A DNA stretch of 37,757 nt from an uncultured Treponema sp. (GCA_946631855.1 CAMPAL010000011.1:1-37757), one strand, 5' to 3'. Shown: positions 1 through 8,836, numbered from the stretch's first letter. Translations and numbers: made by a program. Notes: generated by a model from the sequence alone, not told the origin.

Positions 1-432
1 TTCAATCTGTAGCTCGCTTACTTCTTGAATCGGCTCGAAATGCTTTGTGTTACGAGTGACCAAAACCATGTGATTTGCAAGTGCGATGGAGGCAATCATG
101 CTGTCTTCTTTCTGGGTCGGCTTACCTAGTTTTTCAAGATTTGCTCTGATTTTTGCCTGAATAGCGGCTGCTTTTTCCGTGAAGTGTTTTATTTTGAAAT
201 TTTCATGTACATCATCCATTAGAAAATTTTCAAGATATTTTTTATTCAGACCTTCTGGCAGACGATACATGCCAAAAAGCATTTCCTGCCATACGGGTGC
301 ACAAATTGCACAGTCGGAGTTGTGTTCTGCAATTTTTTTAATCACATTAAAACTTGGGTTCGGCTTGATTATTTCTGAAACAATATTTGAATCCAAAAGA
401 TAATGTGGCTCTTCATCATCTATGTTATTCAT
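1..432 (-). CDS. vapC: VapC-like PIN-domain toxin (3' end cut by window edge)
   Basis: The PIN-domain ribonuclease fold is recognisable: LLDSNIVSE near residues 12-20 supplies the first acidic residue (Asp14) and the nearby Glu20, KEDSMIASIAL carries a later acidic residue, and VTRNTKHFEPI is the typical C-terminal PIN motif. In this family the acidic residues hold Mg2+ for RNA cleavage. The frame stays open for 144 codons to the window edge, so only the last few residues can be missing. The ATG at 432 overlaps the antitoxin stop by 8 bases, which implies translational coupling. The target RNA cannot be told from sequence. Confidence 0.9.
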   Translation of the reverse strand, partial: MNNIDDEEPHYLLDSNIVSEIIKPNPSFNVIKKIAEHNSDCAICAPVWQEMLFGMYRLPEGLNKKYLENFLMDDVHENFKIKHFTEKAAAIQAKIRANLEKLGKPTQKEDSMIASIALANHMVLVTRNTKHFEPIQEVSELQIE

Positions 433-733
433 CATCAAAAACCCCGTCAAAGACATGACTTTCGTAGCTGTCTGGAGTATTGTCCCTCACGTCAAAAATC
501 CTGTCGATATCTTCATTTGTCAAAGTACCGTCAACTTTTTTTCGGAATTCGGCTGCACGGTCCAGGATAGTTCCTTTGCGAGTTCTTGCAAGCATCTGAT
601 TGTATTCATCAAAAGAAAGAATAACACCAACAGTCTTATTTCGGCGAGTAATAAAAACCGGCCCGCTTTCTTCAGCCTGGTGCATAAAAAAAGGAAGTTT
701 ATTTTTTGCTTCGTACATTGGAACTGCATTCAT
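425..733 (-). CDS. Phd/YefM-type antitoxin of the VapBC-like pair
   Basis: A 102-residue protein with a Phd/YefM-like N-terminus: MNAVPMYEAKNKLP, then GPVFITRRNKTVGVILSFDEY. In the family this part folds into a DNA-binding dimer that autoregulates the operon. The acidic C-terminal half (DNTPDSYESHVFDGVFDDE) is the likely toxin-neutralising tail. A GGAGG Shine-Dalgarno sits six bases before the ATG. It is the first gene of the pair and directly precedes the PIN toxin, with overlapping ends. The combination of a Phd-type antitoxin with a PIN toxin is common. Family assignment is confident; regulation is inferred. Confidence 0.9.
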   Translation of the reverse strand: MNAVPMYEAKNKLPFFMHQAEESGPVFITRRNKTVGVILSFDEYNQMLARTRKGTILDRAAEFRKKVDGTLTNEDIDRIFDVRDNTPDSYESHVFDGVFDDE

Positions 734-757
734 AGTATGCCTCCGTATCTATAAGAT

Positions 758-792
758 GTATAAAGTATACTATGAGATAGCTAGGAATTCAA
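758..792 (-). promoter_or_regulatory. Promoter and probable operator of the toxin-antitoxin operon
   Basis: On the minus strand TTGAAT (787-792) is followed after 17 bases by TATACT (764-769), giving a start near 757, about 24 bases before the antitoxin ATG. The -10 region is embedded in symmetry: the palindrome AGTATACT at 764-771 and the inverted repeat GTATA-AAG-TATAC at 758-770. Phd/YefM antitoxins bind such palindromes to repress their own operon, so this is a natural operator candidate. Binding itself is inferred. Confidence 0.65.
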
Positions 793-875
793 GGTTTATA
801 TAGCTATATTAAAAGAAAGAATATTTTACTCTAGCGTTTTTAAAAAATAAAAATTATAGTGAATCAGGAATAGGA

Positions 876-1286
876 ATGTTTATGAAAAGAAACTGGAATG
901 TGTATGCAAAAATTCTTGCTGTTGTAGCAGTACTTTTTTTAATGGCTGGCGGATGGCTCATTGCTCGTCGTAAGGCAAATATTACCGAGGCAGCAAAACT
1001 TCCTTTTTATAATGTAGATCTTTCTGAAGTTGAAGATGGGGAATACTATGGTAAAACTTACACCACCTTTTTGCATCTTCAGCTTAAGGTTTTTGTTCAA
1101 AATCACACTATTACAAATATCGAAGTGATTGAAGCAGAAGGAATTGACAGCGAAACTGCAAAACCAATTCTAAAAGAAATGATAAATCAGAATAAAGTGG
1201 TTGTACCGGCAATTAAAGGGGCTGAACTTGGTAGTCTTGTTTATATAAGTTGTGTAGACGGAGCACTTTATGCTGGAAAACTCTAA
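876..1286 (+). CDS. Membrane-anchored FMN-binding-domain protein
   Basis: A 136-residue protein with one N-terminal membrane segment (about residues 10-30, KILAVVAVLFLMAGGWLIA) and an extracytoplasmic domain resembling FMN_bind: DGEYYGKTYTTFLHLQLKVF, ITNIEVIEAEG, then AIKGAELGS near the end. In RnfG/NqrC-type proteins the corresponding C-terminal motif is SGAT, whose Thr carries covalent FMN. Here it reads KGAE, so covalent flavinylation looks unlikely. AGGA motifs support either ATG 876 or ATG 882. Its end overlaps the queH start by 17 bases. Function is unknown; a redox or flavin-related role is inferred from the fold only. Confidence 0.7.
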   Translation: MFMKRNWNVYAKILAVVAVLFLMAGGWLIARRKANITEAAKLPFYNVDLSEVEDGEYYGKTYTTFLHLQLKVFVQNHTITNIEVIEAEGIDSETAKPILKEMINQNKVVVPAIKGAELGSLVYISCVDGALYAGKL

Positions 1287-1941
1287 GCAGAAACGTAATT
1301 ATCAGAAGGAATTAGATTTTCTTTTATCTGGTTTTGAAAAAAATTCTACACATAAGCCAACTTTACTTTTGCATGCCTGCTGTGGCCCCTGTTCATCCTA
1401 CTGTCTGGAATACTTATCCTCATATTTTCAGATAACTGTTTTTTACTACAATCCAAATATTTATCCGGAAGAAGAATATATACGCCGTTTTGAAGAACTA
1501 AAAAAACTGTACCAGACTTTTCCACCAGTGCTTGAGGGTAATGTAAAAGTTGTAGAAAAAAATTATAATCCTCAGGAATTTTATGACGCAATCAAAATTA
1601 AAGAAGAGCCGGATTTAGCTTTTGAAGCAGAAAAAGGCGAACGCTGCAGACGGTGTTATTTTTTACGTTTAAAAGCCGCTTATGATTATGCCAGTGAAAA
1701 TAATTTTGATTATTTTTGTACAACGCTTTCAATCAGTCCTTTTAAGGATGCAGAAAAACTTAATGATATTGGGGAAGAACTTGTGAGGGAACAGACCCCT
1801 AAATTACCACGCTGGCTCCCTTCTGATTTTAAGAAAAAAGGCGGATTTAAACGTAGTCTTGAAATTAGTCAGGAATACAATATGTACCGGCAGGATTATT
1901 GTGGTTGTGTTTATTCAAAAAATAATATAAATCATCACTAA
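1270..1941 (+). CDS. queH: Epoxyqueuosine reductase QueH
   Basis: QueH makes the last step of queuosine tRNA modification, reducing epoxyqueuosine to queuosine, and is unrelated to QueG. The diagnostic features are present: LLLHACCGPCSSYC (Cys37, Cys38, Cys41), ERCRRCYFLRL, the TTLSISPFKD stretch, LPSDFKKKGGFKRS and the C-terminal YRQDYCGC. These cysteines bind metal/Fe-S in the family. Length (223 residues) is normal. The ATG at 1270 lies inside the upstream gene, preceded by GGAG at a spacing of six. A GGGAACAGACCCC element (1787-1799) encodes EQTP just before the SDFKKK block, where relatives usually have a short tract ending in Tyr-Leu. Confidence 0.93.
   Translation: MLENSKQKRNYQKELDFLLSGFEKNSTHKPTLLLHACCGPCSSYCLEYLSSYFQITVFYYNPNIYPEEEYIRRFEELKKLYQTFPPVLEGNVKVVEKNYNPQEFYDAIKIKEEPDLAFEAEKGERCRRCYFLRLKAAYDYASENNFDYFCTTLSISPFKDAEKLNDIGEELVREQTPKLPRWLPSDFKKKGGFKRSLEISQEYNMYRQDYCGCVYSKNNINHH
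1787..1799 (+). repeat. 13-bp dispersed element, copy 1 (one mismatch), in queH
   Basis: GGGAACAGACCCC, 12 of 13 bases matching GGGGACAGACCCC, followed by TAAATT. Read as E-Q-T-P within QueH. Confidence 0.6.
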
Positions 1942-1957
1942 AAAAAGAGAAATATTC

Positions 1958-1963
1958 TATAAT
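1958..1963 (+). promoter_or_regulatory. Candidate -10 box for argA
   Basis: TATAAT lies 29 bases before the argA ATG; an AGGA occurs between them. No good -35 hexamer is visible at 16-18 bases upstream, so this is a weak call. Confidence 0.35.
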
Positions 1964-1992
1964 AATATAAACTTTACAGGAAATAATAAGAA

Positions 1993-3306
1993 ATGCTTGC
2001 AAATAAAAAAGCCGAAAGTGTAAGAGGCGTAATTCGATATCTTCAGAAATTCAAGAATGCTCTTGTTGTAATTTATCTTGATGATAAAACAATTGAGTCG
2101 CCTTTGTATTCTTCCCATATCAGAGATATTGCCTTGCTTCATGAGGCAGGTTTACAGGTAGTTATAATTCCCGGAGCCCGCAGCAGGATTGATGAAGTAT
2201 TAAGTTCTGCAAATATAAAATGGACCTACAAAGAAAACAGTCGTGTTACAGATTCAAATGCAATGCCTTTAATCAAAATGGCAGCTTTTGATGTTTCCAA
2301 CACAATTATGACTAGTCTTGCGGCAAATAGAATTACTGCTGTAATTGGTAACTGGGTTCGTTCCCGTGCCAAAGGTGTTATCAATGGTTTTGATTTTGGT
2401 ACTGCCGGTGAAATAGATAAACTTGAAGTAGATGCCATAAAAACTGTATTGAATCATGGATTTATTCCAATTTTCCCTTGTATCGGCTGGAATTCTATTG
2501 GACATCCTTACAATATCTCTTCTATGCTTCTTGCCCAACAGGTTGCAATCAATCTTAAGGCTGATAAATTATTTTATGTAAGTCAGGATGGAAGTATCGA
2601 TTCAAAAAGATATAAAATTCCTCAGTCTTTTGCTCTTTCTGAAAAAGGAAATGTTCCTGCTATGAATCTTGATGAGGTTGATGAGTTCATAGCTGAAAAT
2701 CCTGATTTGGAAGAACTTACTCTTGGACTATTAAATTCTTCAAAGCAGGCATGTAGCTCTGGAGTAACTCGTGTTCATCTTCTTGATGGAAAAGATGATG
2801 GATCAATGCTTTGTGAAATTTTCAGTGAACTTGGTTCTGGTACAATGATTTATACAAGCAATTATGGAAAAATCAGACCTATGCTTCAGACTGATATTCC
2901 TGCAGTTCTTGCCATTATGAGTCCTTTTGTAAAATCTGGAAAATTACTGCCAAGAACAGAACAGCAGCTGGCTTTATCATTTAATGATTATGTTGTTTAC
3001 GAACTTGATGGTGGAGTTCACGCTTGTGCGGCTCTTCATATGTATGATGATAAACAGGCGGAAATTGCTGCAGTTGCGGTGGATGAAAACTTTGAGCACA
3101 TGGGAATTGGTCCAAAACTGATTGAAAATTTAATTGCAAAAGCAGAGAAAGAAAATGCAAAATCAATCTTTATAATGACAACTCAGGCTTCTGACTGGTT
3201 TGAAAAGCTTGGTTTTGTTGAAGATAAAATTGAATCATTACCAGAAAAAAGAAGGATTATCTGGTCTAGTTCTAGAAATTCAAAAGTATTCAGATTAAAA
3301 AAATAA
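1993..3306 (+). CDS. argA: N-acetylglutamate synthase (amino-acid kinase fold plus GNAT domain)
   Basis: Catalyses acetyl-CoA + L-glutamate to N-acetylglutamate, the first step of arginine synthesis. Residues 1 to about 290 form an amino-acid-kinase-like domain (ALVVIYLDDKTIESP, VVIIPGARSRIDEVL, IPIFPCIGWNSIGHP), which in ArgA binds arginine for feedback control. Residues from about 295 to 437 form the GNAT acetyltransferase domain, with the acetyl-CoA loop in EHMGIGPKLIENLI and the late WFEKLGFVED element. This two-domain layout and 437-residue length match classical ArgA. No other arg gene is in the window. The esterase follows after 18 bases, so the two may be co-transcribed without being related in function. 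Confidence 0.9.
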   Translation: MLANKKAESVRGVIRYLQKFKNALVVIYLDDKTIESPLYSSHIRDIALLHEAGLQVVIIPGARSRIDEVLSSANIKWTYKENSRVTDSNAMPLIKMAAFDVSNTIMTSLAANRITAVIGNWVRSRAKGVINGFDFGTAGEIDKLEVDAIKTVLNHGFIPIFPCIGWNSIGHPYNISSMLLAQQVAINLKADKLFYVSQDGSIDSKRYKIPQSFALSEKGNVPAMNLDEVDEFIAENPDLEELTLGLLNSSKQACSSGVTRVHLLDGKDDGSMLCEIFSELGSGTMIYTSNYGKIRPMLQTDIPAVLAIMSPFVKSGKLLPRTEQQLALSFNDYVVYELDGGVHACAALHMYDDKQAEIAAVAVDENFEHMGIGPKLIENLIAKAEKENAKSIFIMTTQASDWFEKLGFVEDKIESLPEKRRIIWSSSRNSKVFRLKK

Positions 3307-3330
3307 ATTTATAAATATGAAGGAATGATT

Positions 3331-4473
3331 ATGAAGGTAAAAATTGATGATTTATTGTGGTTTGGTCGTAATTTAGATAACGAAGGAATCAGATATTTTG
3401 ATTATTCTGCAACAGGTTTTTGTTTTTTGATGAAGGGTAAGAAAGCTCTTGCTCATATTGTGAGTGACCCTGAAAACTGGAATGAAACAACTTATGGTGT
3501 AATTGGCTCGTTTGTGAATGAAGGTACAGATTATCGTCTTGAAACTCTTCCAGAAGAACCTGCAAAAAAGTTTGTTTTAACTGAAAAAGATAATACTTGT
3601 GTTTTATTTGAATCTGAAGAAGAAAAAACTGTATGTATCCGTGTTTTGAAACTTTCTGAAGCAGCATTTGGTTATGCCGGTTTAAAAGAACTGGAAATTG
3701 AAGGAAGTTTAATTCCTTTCCCAAAAGATGATAGTGAAATTCAGGATGCTTTATCATTGAGCATAAATTCTTCTTTACCAGAACCAGTTGTTCAACCTTC
3801 TATTAAACTTGAAGTGATTGGAGACAGTATTACCTGTGGTTATGGTATTGAAGGTGTCTGGGAAAAAGATTCTTTTACAACTAAACAGGAAAGAGCAGAT
3901 AAATCTTACGCTTTGCTAACTGCAAAATTACTGAATGCAAATTTATCTTGCTGCAGCTGGAGTGGAATTGGAATTATTTCAAATTATGTAGATCCAGAAA
4001 CTGCAAAATTACCAGATACTCACTGGCTTATGCCTGGAAACTGGCCATATACAGATAAATCTCTTTCTTTAAGACTTGGTCTTGAACCTGAAGTTTGGGA
4101 TGAAAAAAAGTTCTCTCCTGATATTGTTGTTATTCACCTTGGTACAAACGATCAGTCTTGGGTTCATGGTCATGAAGAACGACGTCTTGGTTATGTAGCA
4201 GGAATGCGACAATTGGTAGAAGCAGTTCATCGTCGTTCACCAAAAGCAAAAATTTGTTGTTGTCTTGGTATAATGGGGCAGGAATTGTGTGATTCAGTCG
4301 AAGAAGCTCTTAAACTTTTTCATGATGATTTTAAGAATGTTCCTGTTAAATTTGTAAAATTTCCTGTTCAGGATGAAAAAGACGGTATTGCTGCAGACTG
4401 GCATCCATCAGCAAAAACTCATGCAAAAATTGCAAAAGTTCTTGCTGATGCTTTGAAAGACTGGGTTAATTAA
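3331..4473 (+). CDS. CE2-like SGNH esterase (probable carbohydrate deacetylase), cytoplasmic
   Basis: About 380 residues in two parts. The N-terminal region (about 1-155) looks like a beta-sandwich. It is followed by an SGNH hydrolase domain with Ser166 in EVIGDSITCGYG, the HLGTNDQSW block and DWHPSAKTH carrying Asp356 and His358. This order is that of family CE2 acetyl esterases, which remove acetyl groups from xylan or other polysaccharide-derived sugars. No signal peptide is visible, so it should act in the cytoplasm on imported oligosaccharides. I start at ATG 3331, six bases after AAGGA; an ATG at 3325 touches that AGGA. Its stop overlaps the convergent hydrolase stop at 4470-4473. The precise substrate is uncertain. 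Confidence 0.82.
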   Translation: MKVKIDDLLWFGRNLDNEGIRYFDYSATGFCFLMKGKKALAHIVSDPENWNETTYGVIGSFVNEGTDYRLETLPEEPAKKFVLTEKDNTCVLFESEEEKTVCIRVLKLSEAAFGYAGLKELEIEGSLIPFPKDDSEIQDALSLSINSSLPEPVVQPSIKLEVIGDSITCGYGIEGVWEKDSFTTKQERADKSYALLTAKLLNANLSCCSWSGIGIISNYVDPETAKLPDTHWLMPGNWPYTDKSLSLRLGLEPEVWDEKKFSPDIVVIHLGTNDQSWVHGHEERRLGYVAGMRQLVEAVHRRSPKAKICCCLGIMGQELCDSVEEALKLFHDDFKNVPVKFVKFPVQDEKDGIAADWHPSAKTHAKIAKVLADALKDWVN

Positions 4474-5939
4474 TCATCATAATGTTTGAACAAACACACT
4501 GGCTCTTCCTCAATTCTTATTTCAGGTAATTTTGGAAGGGTGGTGTAGCTGTTGTACATCCATTCACCATCGGCTGCTGAATAGGGGTCTGTCCCCTCAT
4601 ATGGATGATTCAAACCATCTTTTGGTGGACAGAAGAATCTGAGTTTCATGTCAGCAGCTTTTGTAAGTGGTTTTTCAAAGAAGTAAGACATTAAATCAAC
4701 ACACTTTGTTCCTGGTGCTTTGTAGAACCAGTAGCCGCCAAACTCCATCATAATATTCATATCAAGTAATTCATCTTTAAAATAAACTTCAAAATAGTGT
4801 GGAGTTTTGTTGAAATGGCAGTCCACCTCAACGCCTTCCGCATCTTCCGAAGATGACCATCTTAATTTGGCTGGAAGTTCAATTTTACCGGATGTTTCAA
4901 TTGGCTGGTGGAAGAATGGTTTGTGTAATTCTTCGCGGTACATTGCAAGCATTGGCTGTTCAATTCCTACATCATGATTGTTTGGATCGGTAACTTCCAG
5001 ACCAAGTCGTCCATCATCACGGAACTGATACATTGTAAAAGCAGAAAGCCATTTTTCATCATCTTTTTGAAGTCTTTCCATAAAGTGCTTCATCATATTT
5101 GACTGTTCAAAAGCACCGGTAACATCACCATCACCATTAAGTTCTGAAAGAACCATTGGTTTATCCTGTCCTGTAATTTCTCGCAGGCGGTGGAGGGTTG
5201 CTTTTGCCTTGTCGTAAACTGCATCTACATCATAGCAGGCGTAATTTTTTGTTTCTTTTGTTGCTACATCAACAGGCCATCCCCAGTGCAAAGAAAGATA
5301 ATTATCTCCAGACCAGATATCTGCTGCTTTATGTGCTTCAAGGAAGATGTCTTCCATTTCAAGTTTGCCTGTAGTCTGATCAAACATTCCTGCACACAAA
5401 ATCATTTTTACATTTGGAGCATACTGGTGCATAACTTTACAAACCAGAACAAAAAAATCTGCCAGTTGCTGATATGTGGCACGTTTATTAAAACAGAACC
5501 AGGAACCTGTACATTCATGATTAACACGCAACAACAAGCGGCCATAAGGGCGTAAATCTTTTGCAACAGGAATTAATTCTTCTTCTGTTAAAGTTGGGTC
5601 AATTGTTAAGGTAAGGACAACATCCTGTCCGCGCTGTCTGATTTCTTTCATAAATTTGAAAGGTTCGTCATCGCGAAGTCCCTCTTTTCCACCACGATAA
5701 GGGAAATAATCTTCGTATGGATAATCCCATGCTCCAGAAGGAGTTTTCTGTTTATGAACAATACTGGCACGTCCTGGCCATCCTTTATCATTAGGATAGT
5801 AGGTGTACATCAAACTGATTCCACGGTGGATTTTTCTCATTTTCTGGAGAATATAATCCTGATTTACATAAAGACCGCGTTCACTACCATCTCCAAGGTC
5901 AAGTGCACAGCCTGCTGATTTTAAAACGACTTTATTCAT
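4470..5939 (-). CDS. GH26-like (clan A) glycoside hydrolase, cytoplasmic
   Basis: A protein of 489 residues. A probable TIM barrel covers about residues 30-335, with RVNHECTGSWF (Glu142, likely acid/base; compare the R-x-x-HE-x-x-G-x-W-F pattern of GH26) and MVLSELNGDG (Glu266, likely nucleophile). A beta-rich C-terminal domain (about 355-489) begins around KIELPAKLRWSS. No signal peptide is seen, so it should cleave imported oligosaccharides, perhaps manno- or xylo-oligomers. The ATG at 5939 is chosen because AAAGGA lies at proper spacing; the ATG at 5948 overlaps that motif. A 13-bp element encodes GTDP in the C-terminal domain. The GH26 family is inferred from motifs; another clan A family is possible. 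Confidence 0.7.
   Translation of the reverse strand: MNKVVLKSAGCALDLGDGSERGLYVNQDYILQKMRKIHRGISLMYTYYPNDKGWPGRASIVHKQKTPSGAWDYPYEDYFPYRGGKEGLRDDEPFKFMKEIRQRGQDVVLTLTIDPTLTEEELIPVAKDLRPYGRLLLRVNHECTGSWFCFNKRATYQQLADFFVLVCKVMHQYAPNVKMILCAGMFDQTTGKLEMEDIFLEAHKAADIWSGDNYLSLHWGWPVDVATKETKNYACYDVDAVYDKAKATLHRLREITGQDKPMVLSELNGDGDVTGAFEQSNMMKHFMERLQKDDEKWLSAFTMYQFRDDGRLGLEVTDPNNHDVGIEQPMLAMYREELHKPFFHQPIETSGKIELPAKLRWSSSEDAEGVEVDCHFNKTPHYFEVYFKDELLDMNIMMEFGGYWFYKAPGTKCVDLMSYFFEKPLTKAADMKLRFFCPPKDGLNHPYEGTDPYSAADGEWMYNSYTTLPKLPEIRIEEEPVCLFKHYDD
4584..4596 (-). repeat. 13-bp dispersed element, copy 2 (exact)
   Basis: GGGGTCTGTCCCC on the plus strand; in the minus-strand gene it reads G-T-D-P. It continues as CTCAT, as copy 5 does. 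Confidence 0.75.
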
Positions 5940-6066
5940 TGCTAACATCCTTTACCTTAATTATATATGAAAGAAGTAAGATAAAAATATAAAAAATTAA
6001 ATATAAAAATTGTAAAAATATGTTTTTTTAAGCCTGCTCAGAGAACTTTAATGCAAGTTTCTACAA

Positions 6067-6095
6067 TTGACCTATATTCATTTAATCTGTAAAAT
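6067..6095 (+). promoter_or_regulatory. Strong promoter of ppdK
   Basis: TTGACC (6067-6072) and TAAAAT (6090-6095) are separated by exactly 17 bases. The predicted start near 6102 gives a leader of about 47 bases ending in GGAG (6137-6140), eight bases before the ATG. This is a near-consensus sigma-70 type promoter. Confidence 0.75.
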
Positions 6096-6148
6096 AATTT
6101 ATTATTTAACTTTGCAAATAATAAATTTATTATAATGGAGTAAAATCA

Positions 6149-8836
6149 ATGGCTACAAAGTATGTTTACTTTTTCGGCAATGGTGACGCAGAAGGCGATG
6201 AATCAATGCGTCCTATTCTCGGTGGTAAAGGTGCAAACCTTGCTCAGATGGCAAAAGCCCCTTTAAGTCTTCCAGTTCCACCTGGATTCACAATTTCAAT
6301 TGACGTTTGTCAGGAATACTACAAATTAGGAAAAAAATATCCTGAAGGACTTGATAAGGAAGTTGCAGAATATCTTAACAAACTTGAAACAACTTTCGGA
6401 AAGAAACTTGGTGATGAAAACGATCCACTTCTCGTTTCTGTTCGTTCAGGTGCTGCTGAATCTATGCCTGGTATGATGGATACAATCCTCAACCTCGGTC
6501 TTAATGATAAATCAGTTCTTGGTCTTGCTAACAAGACAAATAATCCACGTTTCGCATGGGATGCTTACCGCCGCTTTATCCAGATGTACGGTAACGTTGC
6601 TATGGGCGTAGATCATGATAAATTCGAAGCTATCATCGACGAAGTAAAAGCAATCCGCGGAATTAAAGAAGACGTTGAACTTACAACTGAAGAACTCCAG
6701 CAGATTGTTGCTAAGTACAAGGAAATGTACAAGAAAGAGAAGGGAGAAGACTTCCCTCAGGACCCACAGGTTCAGATGTGGGGAGCTATCGGTGCCGTAT
6801 TCGGTTCTTGGATGAACGAACGCGCTATCATTTACCGCAAGCTCAACAATATCGACGAAAACGTAATCAAGGGAACTGCTGTTACTGTAATGGCTATGGT
6901 ATTCGGTAACATGGGTGATACATCAGGAACTGGTGTAGCATTCTCTCGCGACCCTTCAACTGGTGAGAACCACTTCATGGCTGAGTACCTTATCAACGCT
7001 CAGGGTGAAGACGTAGTAGCTGGTATTCGTACTCCAATGGATATTTCTGCTCTTGAAAAACAGCAGCCAGAAATCTTCAAGGAAATCTCTACAATCCGTG
7101 ATCGTCTTGAAGCTCACTATCATGATATGCAGGATATGGAATTCACTGTACAGGAAGGAAAACTCTTCATGCTCCAGTGCCGTAACGGAAAACGTACAGG
7201 TCCTGCTGCTGTAAAGATGGCTGTAGACATGGTTGGCGAAGGAATGATTACAAAAGAAGAAGCTCTTCTCCGCGTAAAGCCAGATCAGCTTGATCAGCTC
7301 CTCCACCCACAGTTCGAATCTAAAGCTCTTAAATCAGCTAAACCTTTAGCATCTGCTCTCAACGCTTCTCCAGGAGCTGGTTGTGGTCAGATCGTATTCA
7401 CAGCAGAAGAAGCTGTAGAATGGGACAAAGCTGGTAAGAAAGTTATTCTCGTTCGTAAAGAAACATCTCCTGATGACATTGCAGGTATGTATGTTGCTCA
7501 GGGTATTCTTACATCTACTGGTGGACGTACATCACACGCAGCTGTAGTTGCTCGTGGTATGGGTACACCTTGTGTATGTGGATGTTCAGATGTTGTATTC
7601 ACAGGTAAAGATACTGTTACAATTGGCGGAAAGAAATTCAAGAAGGGTGACTTCATTTCTATCGACGGTTCAACAGGTAACGTATATGGTGAAGTAATTC
7701 CTGTAACTCCAGCTTCAGTTTCTGGCGACCTCGAAACATTCCTTGGTTGGGCAGACGAAGTTCGCGCTGCTTCAGTTCGCACAACTCCATCTGGAAAAAC
7801 TGTAAAGGGATTCGATGTTCTTGCTAACGCTGAACAGAACGAAGCTCCACAGGCATTCCGCTTTGGTGCTGCTGGTATTGGTCTTTGTCGTACAGAACAT
7901 ATGTTCTTCGAAGAACCAAAACTTACTTCATTCCAGAAGATGATTATTTCTGACTCTACAGAAGAAAGAAAGGCTAACCTTGCTGCTATCCTTCCTCTTC
8001 AGCAGAAAGACTTCTACGGAATCATTAAGACTATGGAAGGACGTGCTGTAACAATCCGTCTTCTTGACCCACCTCTTAACGAATTCGTACAGGCTGAAAC
8101 TCCAGACTTGGCAAAAGCTCTTGCTAAGAAACTTGGTGTAAAAGTTGACTTCATCAACAAAAAATATGCTGAATTGAACGAACACAACCCAATGCTCGGT
8201 CACCGTGGTTGTCGTCTCGCTATCACATATCCAGAGATTTACGAAATGCAGGTTGAAGCTATTGCTCGTGCAACAGCTCAGGCTGAAAAAGAAGGTCTCA
8301 AACACGATGTTCGCATCATGATTCCAAACGTAACTACATTCGCTGAATTGAAACAGATTCGTGCTCAGGCAGAAGCTGTAATTGCTAATGTAAACAAAGA
8401 ACTTGGTCTTTCTTTGAAGTTCCAGATTGGTTCTATGATCGAATTCCCACGTGCTGCTGCAACTGCTAACCAGATTGCTGAATATGCAGACTTCTTCTCA
8501 TTCGGTACAAACGACCTTACACAGACAACATTCGGCTTCAGCCGTGATGACTACTCTAAGTTCATCGATTCTTACTTGGATCAGAAGGTTCTCCTCCAGG
8601 ACCCATTCAAGACTTTGGACGAAGATGGTGTTGGTGTAATGATTGGTCTCGCAGAAGAAAAGGGACGTTCAGTTAAATCTGACCTTCACCTCGGAATCTG
8701 TGGTGAACATGGTGGAGACCCAGCTTCTATCGCATTGTGCTACAAGCTTGGTTTGAACTATGTATCTTGTTCACCATTCCGTGTACCAGCAGCTAGATTG
8801 GCAGGTGCACAGGCTGTAATAAAATCAAACAAGTAA
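6149..8836 (+). CDS. ppdK: Pyruvate, phosphate dikinase
   Basis: Interconverts pyruvate + ATP + Pi and PEP + AMP + PPi. The 895-residue length is typical. The N-terminal nucleotide domain begins GGKGANLAQMAK, followed by VSVRSGAAESMPGMMDT. The phosphohistidine domain has GGRTSHAAVVARGMGTPC with the carrier His463. The C-terminal PEP/pyruvate barrel has GIGLCRTEHMF, MLGHRGCRL, SFGTNDLTQTTFGFSRDD and the catalytic-Cys motif GICGEHGGDPASI. Codons are much richer in C-ending choices (AAC, TTC, ATC, CTC) than in neighbouring genes. Together with the strong promoter, this suggests very high expression, consistent with a central glycolytic role of PPi-dependent PpdK in fermenting bacteria (inference). 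The gene appears monocistronic, with terminators at and after its stop. Confidence 0.97.
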   Translation: MATKYVYFFGNGDAEGDESMRPILGGKGANLAQMAKAPLSLPVPPGFTISIDVCQEYYKLGKKYPEGLDKEVAEYLNKLETTFGKKLGDENDPLLVSVRSGAAESMPGMMDTILNLGLNDKSVLGLANKTNNPRFAWDAYRRFIQMYGNVAMGVDHDKFEAIIDEVKAIRGIKEDVELTTEELQQIVAKYKEMYKKEKGEDFPQDPQVQMWGAIGAVFGSWMNERAIIYRKLNNIDENVIKGTAVTVMAMVFGNMGDTSGTGVAFSRDPSTGENHFMAEYLINAQGEDVVAGIRTPMDISALEKQQPEIFKEISTIRDRLEAHYHDMQDMEFTVQEGKLFMLQCRNGKRTGPAAVKMAVDMVGEGMITKEEALLRVKPDQLDQLLHPQFESKALKSAKPLASALNASPGAGCGQIVFTAEEAVEWDKAGKKVILVRKETSPDDIAGMYVAQGILTSTGGRTSHAAVVARGMGTPCVCGCSDVVFTGKDTVTIGGKKFKKGDFISIDGSTGNVYGEVIPVTPASVSGDLETFLGWADEVRAASVRTTPSGKTVKGFDVLANAEQNEAPQAFRFGAAGIGLCRTEHMFFEEPKLTSFQKMIISDSTEERKANLAAILPLQQKDFYGIIKTMEGRAVTIRLLDPPLNEFVQAETPDLAKALAKKLGVKVDFINKKYAELNEHNPMLGHRGCRLAITYPEIYEMQVEAIARATAQAEKEGLKHDVRIMIPNVTTFAELKQIRAQAEAVIANVNKELGLSLKFQIGSMIEFPRAAATANQIAEYADFFSFGTNDLTQTTFGFSRDDYSKFIDSYLDQKVLLQDPFKTLDEDGVGVMIGLAEEKGRSVKSDLHLGICGEHGGDPASIALCYKLGLNYVSCSPFRVPAARLAGAQAVIKSNK

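Noticed and set aside
422-754. Open frames antisense to the antitoxin and, elsewhere, antisense to pyrKD, hrpB and ppdK.
   Set aside because: They lack Shine-Dalgarno sites and recognisable domains, and the opposite strand has well-supported genes.
6131-6136. TATAAT directly before the ppdK Shine-Dalgarno as the promoter.
   Set aside because: It would start transcription within the Shine-Dalgarno-ATG spacer; the site at 6067-6095 is far better and leaves a normal leader.
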